Notes: generated by a model from the sequence alone, not told the origin. 64,000 bases of DNA from Coriobacteriaceae bacterium (GCA_025992705.1 DAJPGJ010000001.1:1302001-1366000), one strand, 5' to 3'; shown: positions 17,573 to 26,076, counted from the first letter of the stretch. Numbers and translations are program-made.

Positions 17573-18952
17573 ATGGGCGCGGCGGGCTACGTCGAGGAGC
17601 TGCTCGGCGTCCGGGGCTGCGAGCTCATCGGCAGTGCGACCAAGGTCGATTGCGGCAGGAGGCTCCAGCAGTTCGACCTGAGATACCGCGGGCCCGTCCC
17701 CGCATCGTGCCCCGAGTGCGGCGGGACGCTGCACAGCCACGGCGCGAGGACCGTCGGCGTTGTGTCGACGCCACACTTGGGCATCCCGACGAGGCTCGAG
17801 ATAGGGTTCCCGCGGATGCGATGCCCGGAGTGCGGCTACGTGTGGCGCCCGGCGATAGGCGGGGTCGACGCGGGTCACCGAATGACGGAGGCGGCATACG
17901 CCGACATCGCCCAGCGCTCACTCAGGCTCACCTTCCGCGAGGTCGCCGAGGAGTACCCGCTCTCGCACGTCACCGTGAAGAACGTCTTCGAGGACTACGT
18001 CCGCGAGAACGCCTCGAGGCTTCGCTTCAAGGTGCCGGCGTTCCTGGGCATAGACGAGAAGAACCTCAAGAGGGTCGGCATGGTGACCGTGATCACCGAC
18101 CTCGAGCACAGGACGGTCTTCGACATGGTGCCCGGCAGGACGCAGTCCGACCTCGACGCCTATTTCTCCTCGTTGGAGGGCCTCGAGCGCGTACGATGGG
18201 TCTCGAGCGACATGTACCGGCCGTTCTGGAGGAGCATAGCCAAGTACACCCCGAACGCGACATGGGTCATCGACCACTTCCATGTCGTGAGGGGAGCCAA
18301 CGAGGCCTTAGACGCGGTCCGCAAGGGCCTCCAGGGAGCCCTCGACAGGAAGGGCCGCCTTGAGCTAAAGAAGGGCCTCGCCTACGCCCTCAGGAAGCGG
18401 ACACGCGACCTCAGCCCCTACGAGGCGTCGGCCCTAAGGGCGCTACGGGAAGACCCCTCCTACTCGACGCTGATGACCGCGTACGACCTCAAGGAGGACT
18501 TCTTCGGCATTTACGACGACCATCCGTCCTCACGCGAGGAGGCTGAGGCGGCGTTCGACGCCTGGATTCGGGAAATTCCCGATGGCAGGGAGTTCGATCC
18601 GTTCAGAGCCCTTGCTCGGACCGTCCAGAACCACCGCGAGTTCATCTTCAACTACTGGGAATGCCCCAGCCGCATCTCGAACGGCTACACCGAGTGCGCG
18701 AACCGGCTCATCAACGAAACGGACATGAGAGGGCGCGGATACTCGTTCGAGACGCTTCGGGCAAGGACCCTCTACCGCAGGCAGAACCTCGACCGCATCA
18801 TCGCGAGCAACGGGCTCACGATCGGCCCTCGCATCGATGCTCCCGGCCCGCTCTTCGTGACCGAGCCCGACCGCGAGGACGAGGCCGTGGACGAGTTCAT
18901 AGACCCGAGGTCGGGAGTGAAGGTCGACGCAACGACTGGGGAGGTCCATTAA
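17573..18952 (+). CDS. ISL3-family transposase encoded at the end of the hsd operon
   Basis: A 459-residue ISL3-type DDE transposase. Two zinc-binding CPEC motifs lie at 46-49 and 84-87, then a helix-turn-helix (FREVAEEYPLSHVTVKNVF, about 121-139). The catalytic residues are D161 (FLGIDEKNL), D213 (VSSDMYRPF) and a Glu near 374 (SNGYTECANRLI). It abuts the hsdR stop without a gap and overlaps the next start (TAATG), so it is translated as part of the restriction operon. The surrounding element has ISL3-type ends and 8-bp duplications, which makes this the likely transposase of the whole transposon. Confidence 0.92.
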   Translation: MGAAGYVEELLGVRGCELIGSATKVDCGRRLQQFDLRYRGPVPASCPECGGTLHSHGARTVGVVSTPHLGIPTRLEIGFPRMRCPECGYVWRPAIGGVDAGHRMTEAAYADIAQRSLRLTFREVAEEYPLSHVTVKNVFEDYVRENASRLRFKVPAFLGIDEKNLKRVGMVTVITDLEHRTVFDMVPGRTQSDLDAYFSSLEGLERVRWVSSDMYRPFWRSIAKYTPNATWVIDHFHVVRGANEALDAVRKGLQGALDRKGRLELKKGLAYALRKRTRDLSPYEASALRALREDPSYSTLMTAYDLKEDFFGIYDDHPSSREEAEAAFDAWIREIPDGREFDPFRALARTVQNHREFIFNYWECPSRISNGYTECANRLINETDMRGRGYSFETLRARTLYRRQNLDRIIASNGLTIGPRIDAPGPLFVTEPDREDEAVDEFIDPRSGVKVDATTGEVH

Positions 18953-19587
18953 TGGGGAGCATATTCACCGAGCATGTATTTCCTAGATACGTGGGGCGTC
19001 AAGTGATGAAGCCCCAGATGAACGGCTTTAACGACCCCACCCTGAGGGATTTCTCCCTGCTCGACTCATCCGTCTTGATGAAGGAAAAACTCAAGGGCGA
19101 GATGTTCGAGGAGGAGTTCATCCGCTCGTTCCTCAACGCCGCGAAGGAACTGGCGGCCGCCGGAAGAAGGGCCATCGACCGACCTGGGATGTACGTGATG
19201 CTGAAGCACTCCTATGCGATCCCGGTCCTGTTCCTCACGAGACACTGCATGGAACTAGCTATCAAGAGGGTGATTAGGAAGTGCGGAGTCGAGCCCAAGA
19301 GAGAGCACAGCCTCACGAAGCTGTGGAGCTCACTGCTCTCGAGGTTCCCAGGGCAGAGGTGCCGTGAGGACAACAGGGCCATCAAAAATATGGGCGCATT
19401 CGTAGAGGCCGTAGCCGACATCGACGACAACGGCATCAGTCTTCGCTATCCGCAGGACAGTTCAGGAAGGCTCACGCAGGATAGGCCGCTCTTCGTGAAT
19501 GACGAGGAAGTCGCCTCATATCTAGAGAAGTTCGTAGAGCAACTAGAGCTGATTGACTTCGACATGATACATAGAGACGTTAAATAA
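18952..19587 (+). CDS. HEPN-like protein at the end of the restriction operon
   Basis: A 211-residue protein with a helical core (LFLTRHCMELAIKRVIRK, then REHSLTKLWSSL) resembling HEPN-fold proteins, which use R-x4-6-H motifs or bind nucleotidyltransferase partners. I see no standard RNxxxH site, so RNase activity is not supported. The start codon overlaps the transposase stop (TAATG). The codon usage is less GC-rich than hsdR. It may be a regulator, a second defence module or a transposon accessory protein. The family call is tentative. Confidence 0.5.
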   Translation: MGSIFTEHVFPRYVGRQVMKPQMNGFNDPTLRDFSLLDSSVLMKEKLKGEMFEEEFIRSFLNAAKELAAAGRRAIDRPGMYVMLKHSYAIPVLFLTRHCMELAIKRVIRKCGVEPKREHSLTKLWSSLLSRFPGQRCREDNRAIKNMGAFVEAVADIDDNGISLRYPQDSSGRLTQDRPLFVNDEEVASYLEKFVEQLELIDFDMIHRDVK

Positions 19588-19701
19588 GTGGTTGGATTAT
19601 TGCAGCTCCAGCTGTTAGAAAGATGGTTGGATGAGTTGATTTAGACTCAACAGCAACCAACCAGAGATTTACCAATTTCCAACCACTTGTTTTACATACC
19701 C
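19588..19701. repeat. Right-end subterminal repeats and terminus of the ISL3-type transposon
   Basis: TGGTTGG lies at 19589-19595 and 19624-19630. CCAACCA (the inverse) lies at 19657-19663 and 19679-19685, 22 bp apart. Read inward from 19701, the sequence is GGGTATGTAAA, 5 bases, then TGGTTGG, matching the left end in order and spacing. A short GTTGA/TCAAC inverted repeat lies at about 19635-19652. Transposase-binding sites are the likely role. Confidence 0.7.
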
Positions 19702-19720
19702 TTTTTTTGCCGAAAGCAGC

Positions 19721-19852
19721 CTAGGGTTCCCGCTTGCCCTCGGCGAGCATTTCCTCACGTTCGCTCATGGCGCCCACCCGAATGCAGGCGTACCCCACGA
19801 TCGCGCACGCCATCATCGCCATGCCGATGAAGAAGCATATGGTCGATTGCAT
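19721..19852 (-). CDS. 43-residue single-pass membrane protein
   Basis: The ATG at 19852 overlaps the stop of the sortase gene (TGATG), so the peptide is translationally coupled to it. It has one hydrophobic segment (STICFFIGMAMMACAIVGYA, about 3-22) and a charged tail (MSEREEMLAEGKREP). A longer frame upstream to 19903 only re-reads the sortase end. Small membrane proteins at the end of ICE transfer operons are common, but I cannot assign a function. Confidence 0.6.
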   Translation of the reverse strand: MQSTICFFIGMAMMACAIVGYACIRVGAMSEREEMLAEGKREP

Positions 19853-20592
19853 CACACCACCTCCTCCCGCGCATACACTATCGTCCTCTCGTGCCCGTTC
19901 CACCTGCCGTAGCTGCAGGTGCAGAACGCCTTGACGCTATCCGCCTCAACGTCGACGTCGAGCACGACGTCCGCTTCGGCCAGCAGCCTCTCGAGCCAAA
20001 AGCCGAGCTCTCCGTCGTCGGCGAACTCCAGGCGCTTGTGCTCAGCGTTCGAATCCACGACGTCCGCCGCGATGACATTCAGGCGAATGTCCCTCTCGGG
20101 TGTCTGCAGGAGAATCTCCTGATGCTCCTGCGCGAACCCCCTGTCCGAGTAGTTCGCGAATGCCGAGAACATGCTGCCGTCGTTCATGTGGTGGCCGAAC
20201 ATGAGAGCGAGCGGGCTGTCGATTCCCCGCCCCGCGCAGCCGGCGTCGAGGTAGGGGCATCCGTAGGGGTTCCAGCCGCGGTAGACGTCGTGGTCGAGGT
20301 AGAAGGTCGGATCGTCGGCGCTCGCCTGTACCACCGGATAGTCAATATCAGTCCCCGGGACGCTCACCCACGCCACGATGTCGGGGTTCACCGACAGCCA
20401 GAATTCCCAGTCGACCGTCGGGGCGCCATCGGATGCCGCATCGCTTCCCGAAGCATCTGCCAAGATAGGAGAGGGGTCTACATCTGCCGCCCTGTCATGG
20501 ATGCTGAAGAGCCACAACCCCAACGCCGCAGCACCGACCAGCGCTGTCACCGCCACCATGATTGCAAATCGCTGCTTGATATTTGTGCTCAC
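19852..20592 (-). CDS. Class B sortase
   Basis: A 246-residue membrane-anchored transpeptidase. The N-terminal transmembrane helix is IMVAVTALVGAAALGLWLF (about 11-29). The class B core includes VAWVSVPGTDIDYPVVQ, the catalytic His in LMFGHHMNDGSMF, the catalytic Cys in AFCTCSYGRWNGHERTIVYAR and the Arg near its end. It would attach the large surface protein encoded just upstream to the cell wall. The start is GTG at 20592, with GGAGG 6 bp upstream. It follows the surface protein gene after 69 bp that hold a hairpin. Confidence 0.88.
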   Translation of the reverse strand: MSTNIKQRFAIMVAVTALVGAAALGLWLFSIHDRAADVDPSPILADASGSDAASDGAPTVDWEFWLSVNPDIVAWVSVPGTDIDYPVVQASADDPTFYLDHDVYRGWNPYGCPYLDAGCAGRGIDSPLALMFGHHMNDGSMFSAFANYSDRGFAQEHQEILLQTPERDIRLNVIAADVVDSNAEHKRLEFADDGELGFWLERLLAEADVVLDVDVEADSVKAFCTCSYGRWNGHERTIVYAREEVV

Positions 20593-20604
20593 TTGAACCT
20601 CCAG

Positions 20605-20644
20605 GAAGACGGGCGGGGAGGCTCATCGCCGCCCCGCCCTCTTC
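20605..20644 (-). terminator. Hairpin between the surface protein and sortase genes
   Basis: GGGCGGGG (20611-20618) pairs with CCCCGCCC (20632-20639), extended by GAAGA/TCTTC (20605-20609 and 20640-20644) around a bulge. No T tract follows on the minus strand, so it may be a partial terminator or processing site that lowers sortase expression relative to its substrate. Confidence 0.5.
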
Positions 20645-20661
20645 GATCGACCGGGACCCGG

Positions 20662-23600
20662 CTACTTCTCGGGACCCTCGTCAGTGGATCCCTCGCCAAC
20701 TGATGCGTTTCGACGGATGCGGCCGCGAAGCGCGTATGCGCCCGCAGCGCCGCCGCAGAGGATCAAGGCGCTGATCAGAACCCATACGGGAAGCAGGTCG
20801 CCTCCCGTCTTGTCGTAGGGGGTGCCGAGAGTCTCGGGGTTGTCGACGACCACGGTCTGCCCCTCGTCCTCGAGGTCCTGATGTACCGCGATGACGTTCC
20901 CGTTCACGTCGAGCACCTCCTCGAACGCCACGAGGGAGGCGCCCTCCTCGAGCTGGAAAGCATCGAACTCGAAGGTGATCTCTACGGTTCCCTCAGAACT
21001 TTCCGCCACGAACTCCGCGGTTGAGGTCACCGGATTGCCTTCCGAGTCCTCAAGGGGCATGCCAGTCGCCTTGTCCATGATGGTGCCGTGGGCAGTATAG
21101 GTTTCTCCTGCGACGAGCCCCTTGTACTCGACGGTATCCACGACGGTGACCGTCCCGTTCTCGACCATGTGGTCGCCGTCGGCGGCGTCGACGAGCGTGG
21201 TGCCGATCTCGACGACCGTGACGGACTGGCCCTCGTCCTCGATATCCTCGTGCACCGCGAGGACGGTGCCTTCGGCGTCGAGCAGCTTCTCGAACACCAC
21301 CAGGCGGTGACCGCCGAGGCCGGAGGAATCGAATGAGAGCTCTACCGTCTGGGTACCCTCGGCAGCTTCGGGCGTGAACTCGACGGTCGCGGCCACGTCA
21401 GTCGCGAGAAGCCCCTCGCCGCTTTTCAGCGGCTCGCCCGTCTCGGCATCCATCAGCGTCGCCTCGAGCGTATAAGAGCCTCCAGGGGTCAGACCCTCGA
21501 AGGCCACCTCGTCAGCGATGATGACCTCGGAGCCCGTCACGAGCTTGTCGCCGTCGGCGGCGTCGGCCGCCGTGGTGCCGATGTCGACGAAATGGACCGT
21601 CTGGCCCTCGTCCTCGATATCTGCGTGGACTGCTACCTCGATGCTATCCTTCACGAGGCTCTCGAAGGCCACGACGTCCTCGCCCGCGAGCAGGCTCGCG
21701 TCGAAGGTGAACTCGATGTCCACCGACCCGTTCGTGTTGTTCGCCGTGAACTCCTTGGTGGCGGTCACGGGATTGCCCTCGGCGTCGAGCAGCGGCTCGC
21801 CGGTGGACTTGACCATGAGCGTGCCCGTGAGGGTGTACGTGCCTCCGAACTCGAGGTTCTCGTAGTAGACGGTATCCACAATCGTCGTCTGCTCGTTTGC
21901 CTGGGCGATCTGGTCACCGTCGGCCACTTCGGTTGCCCGCGTTCCGATCCTCGGCCCCTCCTGGTCGTCGAGCGTCATCCAGACGGCCTCCGCCACGCCG
22001 GAGTCGCGCTCGATCCAGAAGGCCTTGGTCACGAGCTCGTAGCCCTCGTTCGCCTCGCAGGGAAGCTCCTCGAGCGTGTACTGGCCGTACGGCAGCGCGC
22101 CGAGCGCGTCGTTGGCGGGAGCCGACGAGCCGTCCTCGCCCAGCCCGAACCAGATGCCCGCCGACGGGTCCATCATACCGGCCGTGATGCGGTCGGCTTC
22201 GAGCAGGACGTCGTTTCCGTTGGTGTTGGCGGTGTGCCTGTTCCAGCTCGCCTCGGTCGAAGCCTGGCCGTTGCGGTCGGTGACCAGCACGTGCGTCTCG
22301 CCGGTCGCCACGTTGGAGATGGCGAAGGGAACCTGCAGGCTCGCGTTGGTGTCCTCGGCCTTCTTGGAGAGCTTGAGGTCGTTGCGGACGACCTGGTTGT
22401 AGAAGGTGAGCTCGCCGCCTTCCGCGTCCGCCGTCACGACAAGGCCGTCGGTCCGGATCTCGAAGGTCTTCGGCTCGCCGTCGGTGAGCAGGTAGGAGTC
22501 GTTGGTCGCGGTCTCCTGGATGGTGTAGGTGCCGTAGGGCAGCGCGTCGGGCGCGGTCTTCGCGATGTAGGAGCCGATTTCCTCGTCCCACTCGGTCTCG
22601 ATGGCGGCGACGACCTCGCCCGGCTCGTACCAGGCATCGCCTACGAGGACCTTGTTCTCGGAGGCGTTCGTTATGGCGAACTCGATGCCGGAGAGCGTCG
22701 TGCCGACGCCTTCTGCTGCATGCCCGTTCCCGCCGACCGCCTCGGACTCGCCGAGCTCCGCGTCGGCCTTGGTCACCTGCACGCCGCCGCGTATCGCGTC
22801 GTCATGCACGGGGTCGCCGGAAAGGTCGACGACCTGGCCGTCGCCCTCGATGGCGAACCCGAGCTCGCCTTCCCAGGGAAGGTAGCCTTCCGGAGCGTTC
22901 GCCTCAACGATGCGGTAGGTGCCGCACGGCAGCGCGTCGCTCGCGGTCTGCGCGGTGTAGGCCGAGCCGTCCCAGGAGGTGGAGATGGTCATGACCGTCT
23001 CGCCGTCTGCGTAGCTGTGGCCGTTCACGTAGGAGTTCATCCCCGATGCGTTGACGATGGCGAACTCGGCGCCCTCGAGCGAGGCGTCGCCCTGCTCGCC
23101 TGCGCCGGCTTGCGCATCGACCTTGGCGATCTTCACGCCGCCGCGCTCCCACGTGAAGCTGGCGAGCGTCTGGGCGTCTGATCCCGCATGGATCCTGATG
23201 GCCGAGAATCCCGTGGAGACCTCGTTCGCACGTGCGTTGACCTGGCTCCACACGTCGCCCGCGATCTCGCGCTCCGCCCAGGAGGCGAACTCGGCGCTCG
23301 TGCCGTAGGTCGCCTCGGCGGCAGATCCCAGGTTGGCGTACGAGAGCAGGATGTGGCTCGCCACGCGGTACTTGTCCTCGTCCATGCCGCTTCCGTCGTA
23401 CCAGGAGCTGGGCCACATGGACGCGTCGAAGCCGGGTGCCCCATAGGAGAACCACATGGCCGCCGCCAGATCTCCCGCCTCACTCGTCGGATAGGTTCCC
23501 GCATCGGGCGTGGAGCGCGACGGCTCGATGCAGTAGGCGTCGTTGCCGTTGGCGCTCATCTGGGTCGTCTCGTATCCGGCATAGGGGATGCTCTTGCCGA

Positions 23601-23730
23601 TCGAGACGTTCACGTTCCCGGAGGCATATGCCTTGGTCGGGACGATGGCGACGGACAGCACGAGCGCCATCGCCATGGCGACCCGCACGATTTTCGAGGA
23701 GGTTATCCTCTCCATCGTCTTCTCTTTCAT
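20662..23730 (-). CDS. Large cell-wall-anchored protein with thioester, SpaA-like and VaFE domains
   Basis: A 1,022-residue surface protein. A signal peptide (about 1-37, ending TKAYASG) is followed by a thioester-type domain with YCIEP near residue 67. Several SpaA/Cna-B-like isopeptide domains come next (GVKIAKVDA, GVQVTKADA, DLKLSKKAE). Three VaFE repeats then follow, each opened by IGT-x4-ADGD and closed by V(A/V)FE. The C-terminus has PYDKTGGD, a hydrophobic helix (LLPVWVLISALILCGGAAG) and a basic RGRIRR; the usual LPxTG is absent. It is probably an adhesin aiding donor-recipient contact, anchored by the class B sortase next door. Confidence 0.87.
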   Translation of the reverse strand: MKEKTMERITSSKIVRVAMAMALVLSVAIVPTKAYASGNVNVSIGKSIPYAGYETTQMSANGNDAYCIEPSRSTPDAGTYPTSEAGDLAAAMWFSYGAPGFDASMWPSSWYDGSGMDEDKYRVASHILLSYANLGSAAEATYGTSAEFASWAEREIAGDVWSQVNARANEVSTGFSAIRIHAGSDAQTLASFTWERGGVKIAKVDAQAGAGEQGDASLEGAEFAIVNASGMNSYVNGHSYADGETVMTISTSWDGSAYTAQTASDALPCGTYRIVEANAPEGYLPWEGELGFAIEGDGQVVDLSGDPVHDDAIRGGVQVTKADAELGESEAVGGNGHAAEGVGTTLSGIEFAITNASENKVLVGDAWYEPGEVVAAIETEWDEEIGSYIAKTAPDALPYGTYTIQETATNDSYLLTDGEPKTFEIRTDGLVVTADAEGGELTFYNQVVRNDLKLSKKAEDTNASLQVPFAISNVATGETHVLVTDRNGQASTEASWNRHTANTNGNDVLLEADRITAGMMDPSAGIWFGLGEDGSSAPANDALGALPYGQYTLEELPCEANEGYELVTKAFWIERDSGVAEAVWMTLDDQEGPRIGTRATEVADGDQIAQANEQTTIVDTVYYENLEFGGTYTLTGTLMVKSTGEPLLDAEGNPVTATKEFTANNTNGSVDIEFTFDASLLAGEDVVAFESLVKDSIEVAVHADIEDEGQTVHFVDIGTTAADAADGDKLVTGSEVIIADEVAFEGLTPGGSYTLEATLMDAETGEPLKSGEGLLATDVAATVEFTPEAAEGTQTVELSFDSSGLGGHRLVVFEKLLDAEGTVLAVHEDIEDEGQSVTVVEIGTTLVDAADGDHMVENGTVTVVDTVEYKGLVAGETYTAHGTIMDKATGMPLEDSEGNPVTSTAEFVAESSEGTVEITFEFDAFQLEEGASLVAFEEVLDVNGNVIAVHQDLEDEGQTVVVDNPETLGTPYDKTGGDLLPVWVLISALILCGGAAGAYALRGRIRRNASVGEGSTDEGPEK

Positions 23731-23747
23731 TTCTCGCGCACCTCCTC

Positions 23748-24224
23748 CTACATCGCGATGCTCTCGCGGCTCTGGGCGGCGCGCCTATCGCCGTTTCCCA
23801 GGCGCTCCGAGCCCTCGCGCGCGCCGCGCGCCTTCTCGGAGAGGCTCTGCAGGTACTCGCTGCGGTTGCGGTCGAGCGCCTCCTTGATCTGCGCCGGCAT
23901 GACGCGCACGATGTCCTTGGCGGGCTTTCCTCGCTCGTCGAGCACCGGCTGGCCGTCCTCGTCGAGCACGCTTTTCTTGAGCCACACCTCGCGATCCGTC
24001 AGAAGCGGGATGTCGCGGTAGTTCTCGCCGCGGTAGCGGGATTCGTTTACGAACATCGGGCTGAACTGGTAGTAGCTCACGTCAACCCCGTCGACCACCG
24101 TGCCCTTCGGCAGCGTCACGGAGTTGAAGGTGCGTACCTCTCCGGTCTCCCGGTCGGTGTACTCGATGTCGGTCCGCACGAAGTTCTTGTGGAGCGTGAG
24201 GTAGGTGTTCTTCTTCTCAGGCAT
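23748..24224 (-). CDS. Conserved ICE protein of unknown function
   Basis: A 158-residue soluble protein starting MPEKKNTYLTLHKNFVRTDI. The ATG at 24224 has an AAAGGGG ribosome-binding site; the long upstream extension of the frame is a shadow of the VirB6 gene. The protein has a strand-rich first half (VTLPKGTVVDGVDVSYYQF) and a helical, charged end. It lies between the VirB6-like gene and the surface protein and ends 17 bp before the latter. I do not recognise it; it is probably a transfer-operon component. Confidence 0.7.
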   Translation of the reverse strand: MPEKKNTYLTLHKNFVRTDIEYTDRETGEVRTFNSVTLPKGTVVDGVDVSYYQFSPMFVNESRYRGENYRDIPLLTDREVWLKKSVLDEDGQPVLDERGKPAKDIVRVMPAQIKEALDRNRSEYLQSLSEKARGAREGSERLGNGDRRAAQSRESIAM

Positions 24225-24352
24225 TCCATGCCCCTTTCTTTGCATCCTCGCAGGCGGTTGTCGATGTGGAAGCCCGCCTGCCTGTCCGTACCGTCGAAAG
24301 CCCCTCAGCCGTCCAAGGCGATCACCCCCTTTCAGAGATCCTTCCGACAAGA

Positions 24353-25357
24353 TCAAACCCCGGATACGATGTCGCGCGCCCAAGCGCCGCTCTTGACGAG
24401 CGACAGGATCAAAAGCACGCACATCGCCAGGTACTGGAGCGCGTAGGTGAGCCCGGTCGCGATGCCGTCGATGGGGGTTCCCGTCGAGGTGCTCGCCCCG
24501 GTGAGCCCGCCCAGGATGAGCGGGAAGGCGACGAGCAGGATCAGGATGATGAGCCCCGCCAGGCACACCGCGGTGAAGTTCTTCAGGTAGCCGATGCCTA
24601 TCTGGCGCGTGTCGTCGAGCGCCATGAGCGAGAGCGGGATCGGGCCGAACGCCGCCATGACGTAGAGCTGGATGGCGCGCGCCCAGCACACGACGAGCGC
24701 CACGATGTAGGCCCCGAGCACCACGACCCAGCTGATGACGGATACCAGGAGCAGCGCGATGAGGGCCGGAACGTCGTCGTCTTCGGTCACCACGCTCACG
24801 GCAGAGAGGTCCATCGCGCCGCCCGCGCCGAAAAGCGCCATCGTGCGGTCGATGGCGAGCCCCACCACCGAGTAGATCGCCTCCATGAGCTCGAAGCTGT
24901 TCTGTATGAGGAACAGGAACACCGCGAAGAAGACCAGCAGGAAGACGACCTCCTTCACGCCGGGGAAGGAGGCGTTGCCGTCCATGCGCTGGCTTATCTG
25001 GATGAGCTTCACCGTGAACACCAGCCCGAGCACCCCGCATCCGATGGGAAGCACTGCGGCGTCCCAGACCCCTCGCGCGATGTCGTACATGGAGACATCT
25101 CCTGCGGTCGTGAGCATCTGCGAGAAGTCCGCGCCGATGATGCCCTCGTAGCCGATGCTCGAGAGCACCGCCACCTGGTTGGTGAACATCCAATTGCACG
25201 CATCCCGCAGAAGCCCGGCGAGCCATGCGTTCACGTCGTCGGCGATGCTCGCGTAGGCGGGAGACGCCGGGACGAGCATGAGCGTCGCGAAGAGCAAGGT
25301 GGAGGCGAACGCGATGCGGAAGCGCCTGTCTGAGATCATCGTCGCCACCCGCCTCAT
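24353..25357 (-). CDS. VirB6/TrbL-like conjugation membrane protein
   Basis: A 334-residue polytopic protein with an N-terminal signal-like segment (FASTLLFATLMLVPASPAYA) and about six further membrane helices, including KEVVFLLVFFAVFLFLIQNS and LIALLLVSVISWVVVLGAYI. This is the layout of VirB6-like mating-channel proteins in Gram-positive ICEs. It should form part of the inner-membrane transfer channel. The start overlaps the preceding gene by 4 bp (ATGA). The family call rests on topology and position between transfer genes. Confidence 0.72.
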   Translation of the reverse strand: MRRVATMISDRRFRIAFASTLLFATLMLVPASPAYASIADDVNAWLAGLLRDACNWMFTNQVAVLSSIGYEGIIGADFSQMLTTAGDVSMYDIARGVWDAAVLPIGCGVLGLVFTVKLIQISQRMDGNASFPGVKEVVFLLVFFAVFLFLIQNSFELMEAIYSVVGLAIDRTMALFGAGGAMDLSAVSVVTEDDDVPALIALLLVSVISWVVVLGAYIVALVVCWARAIQLYVMAAFGPIPLSLMALDDTRQIGIGYLKNFTAVCLAGLIILILLVAFPLILGGLTGASTSTGTPIDGIATGLTYALQYLAMCVLLILSLVKSGAWARDIVSGV

Positions 25358-26061
25358 AGCGCGCTCAGCTCCCCGCTCGCGCGGTCTAGGGAGAGCTGAA
25401 CGATCGTCGATGCTGCGTCGTTCAGGTGGAAGGACGTTGTGAGGACGTCCTCGTTGCAGTCGATGTAGACCTCGCCGTCCCAGGTGGCGAGCGTCGCCGT
25501 CGGGGATGCGATCGACGCCCTCTGCGCGATGGCGGAGGCGATCTCGGGATCCTCGGCATCGAGGAGGTCGTTTAGCTCAGAGGGGTGCGCGGCAAGCTCG
25601 AGCCCGGCATCGGAGCCTTCGGCGATGAGGTAGTTCTTCGACAGCGAGAACGCGTCGCAGGAGATGCTCTTTCGGCCTCCCGCATCGCTTATGGAGAGCA
25701 GTGTCTGGGAGGCGGCCTCACCCGCCGAGCGCGTGAAGGATATCTGCGCCGAGACGCCAGCGTCGGCGGACTCCTCTGAGAGCACCTCGTAGTACATCAC
25801 CTGCACCCCGGCCTCTCCAGACTCGACGATCGTCGAGTCGGAAAGCGTGAGCGTGCACGCTCCGTCCTCGCTTTCCCAGGTGGTGCCCGCATAGCCCGCG
25901 AGCGACTCGTCCGCCTTCTCTATCTTCTGGCTTCGCTCCTCTACGGGAACGACGGCCTCGGGTTCGCTCGGCTCTATCGCGCAACGCGCGAGCCCTGCCC
26001 CTATCAGGATCGCTGCGGCGCCCGCGGCGCATATGGCCATCAGTTTCGTCTTCTTGTCCAT
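25354..26061 (-). CDS. Exported or membrane-anchored transfer-operon protein
   Basis: A 235-residue protein with an N-terminal hydrophobic segment (LMAICAAGAAAILIGAGLARC, about 7-27). The Cys at 27 resembles a lipobox, but Arg precedes it, so simple membrane anchoring is also possible. The rest is an extracytoplasmic, Ser/Ala/Glu-rich domain without a recognised motif. RBS AAGGAG precedes the ATG. It is coupled to VirB6 and follows the wall hydrolase by 15 bp, so a role in the mating complex on the cell surface is likely. Confidence 0.65.
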   Translation of the reverse strand: MDKKTKLMAICAAGAAAILIGAGLARCAIEPSEPEAVVPVEERSQKIEKADESLAGYAGTTWESEDGACTLTLSDSTIVESGEAGVQVMYYEVLSEESADAGVSAQISFTRSAGEAASQTLLSISDAGGRKSISCDAFSLSKNYLIAEGSDAGLELAAHPSELNDLLDAEDPEIASAIAQRASIASPTATLATWDGEVYIDCNEDVLTTSFHLNDAASTIVQLSLDRASGELSAL

Positions 26062-26076
26062 CTTCTTGCTCCTTGT

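Larger units (their letters stand above)
8049..19701. mobile_element. ISL3-type transposon carrying a type I restriction-modification operon
   Basis: The ends are perfect 11-bp inverted repeats: GGGTATGTAAA at 8049-8059 and TTTACATACCC at 19691-19701. The 8 bp outside each end are identical: TTTTTTTG at 8041-8048 and 19702-19709. An 8-bp, AT-rich duplication is the known hallmark of the ISL3 family, and an ISL3 transposase gene lies inside (17573-18952). TGGTTG motifs at 21-22-bp spacing sit inside both ends at the same distance from the terminus. Removing the two later IS insertions and their duplications gives an ancestral length of about 8,975 bp. Cargo: hsdM, hsdS, hsdR and a HEPN-like gene. 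Confidence 0.85.

Noticed and set aside
14833..18363. An 1,176-codon open frame on the plus strand overlapping hsdR.
   Set aside because: It is the +2 shadow of hsdR in very GC-rich DNA: the translation is Arg/Gly/Pro-rich and low in complexity, while the hsdR frame carries all family motifs.
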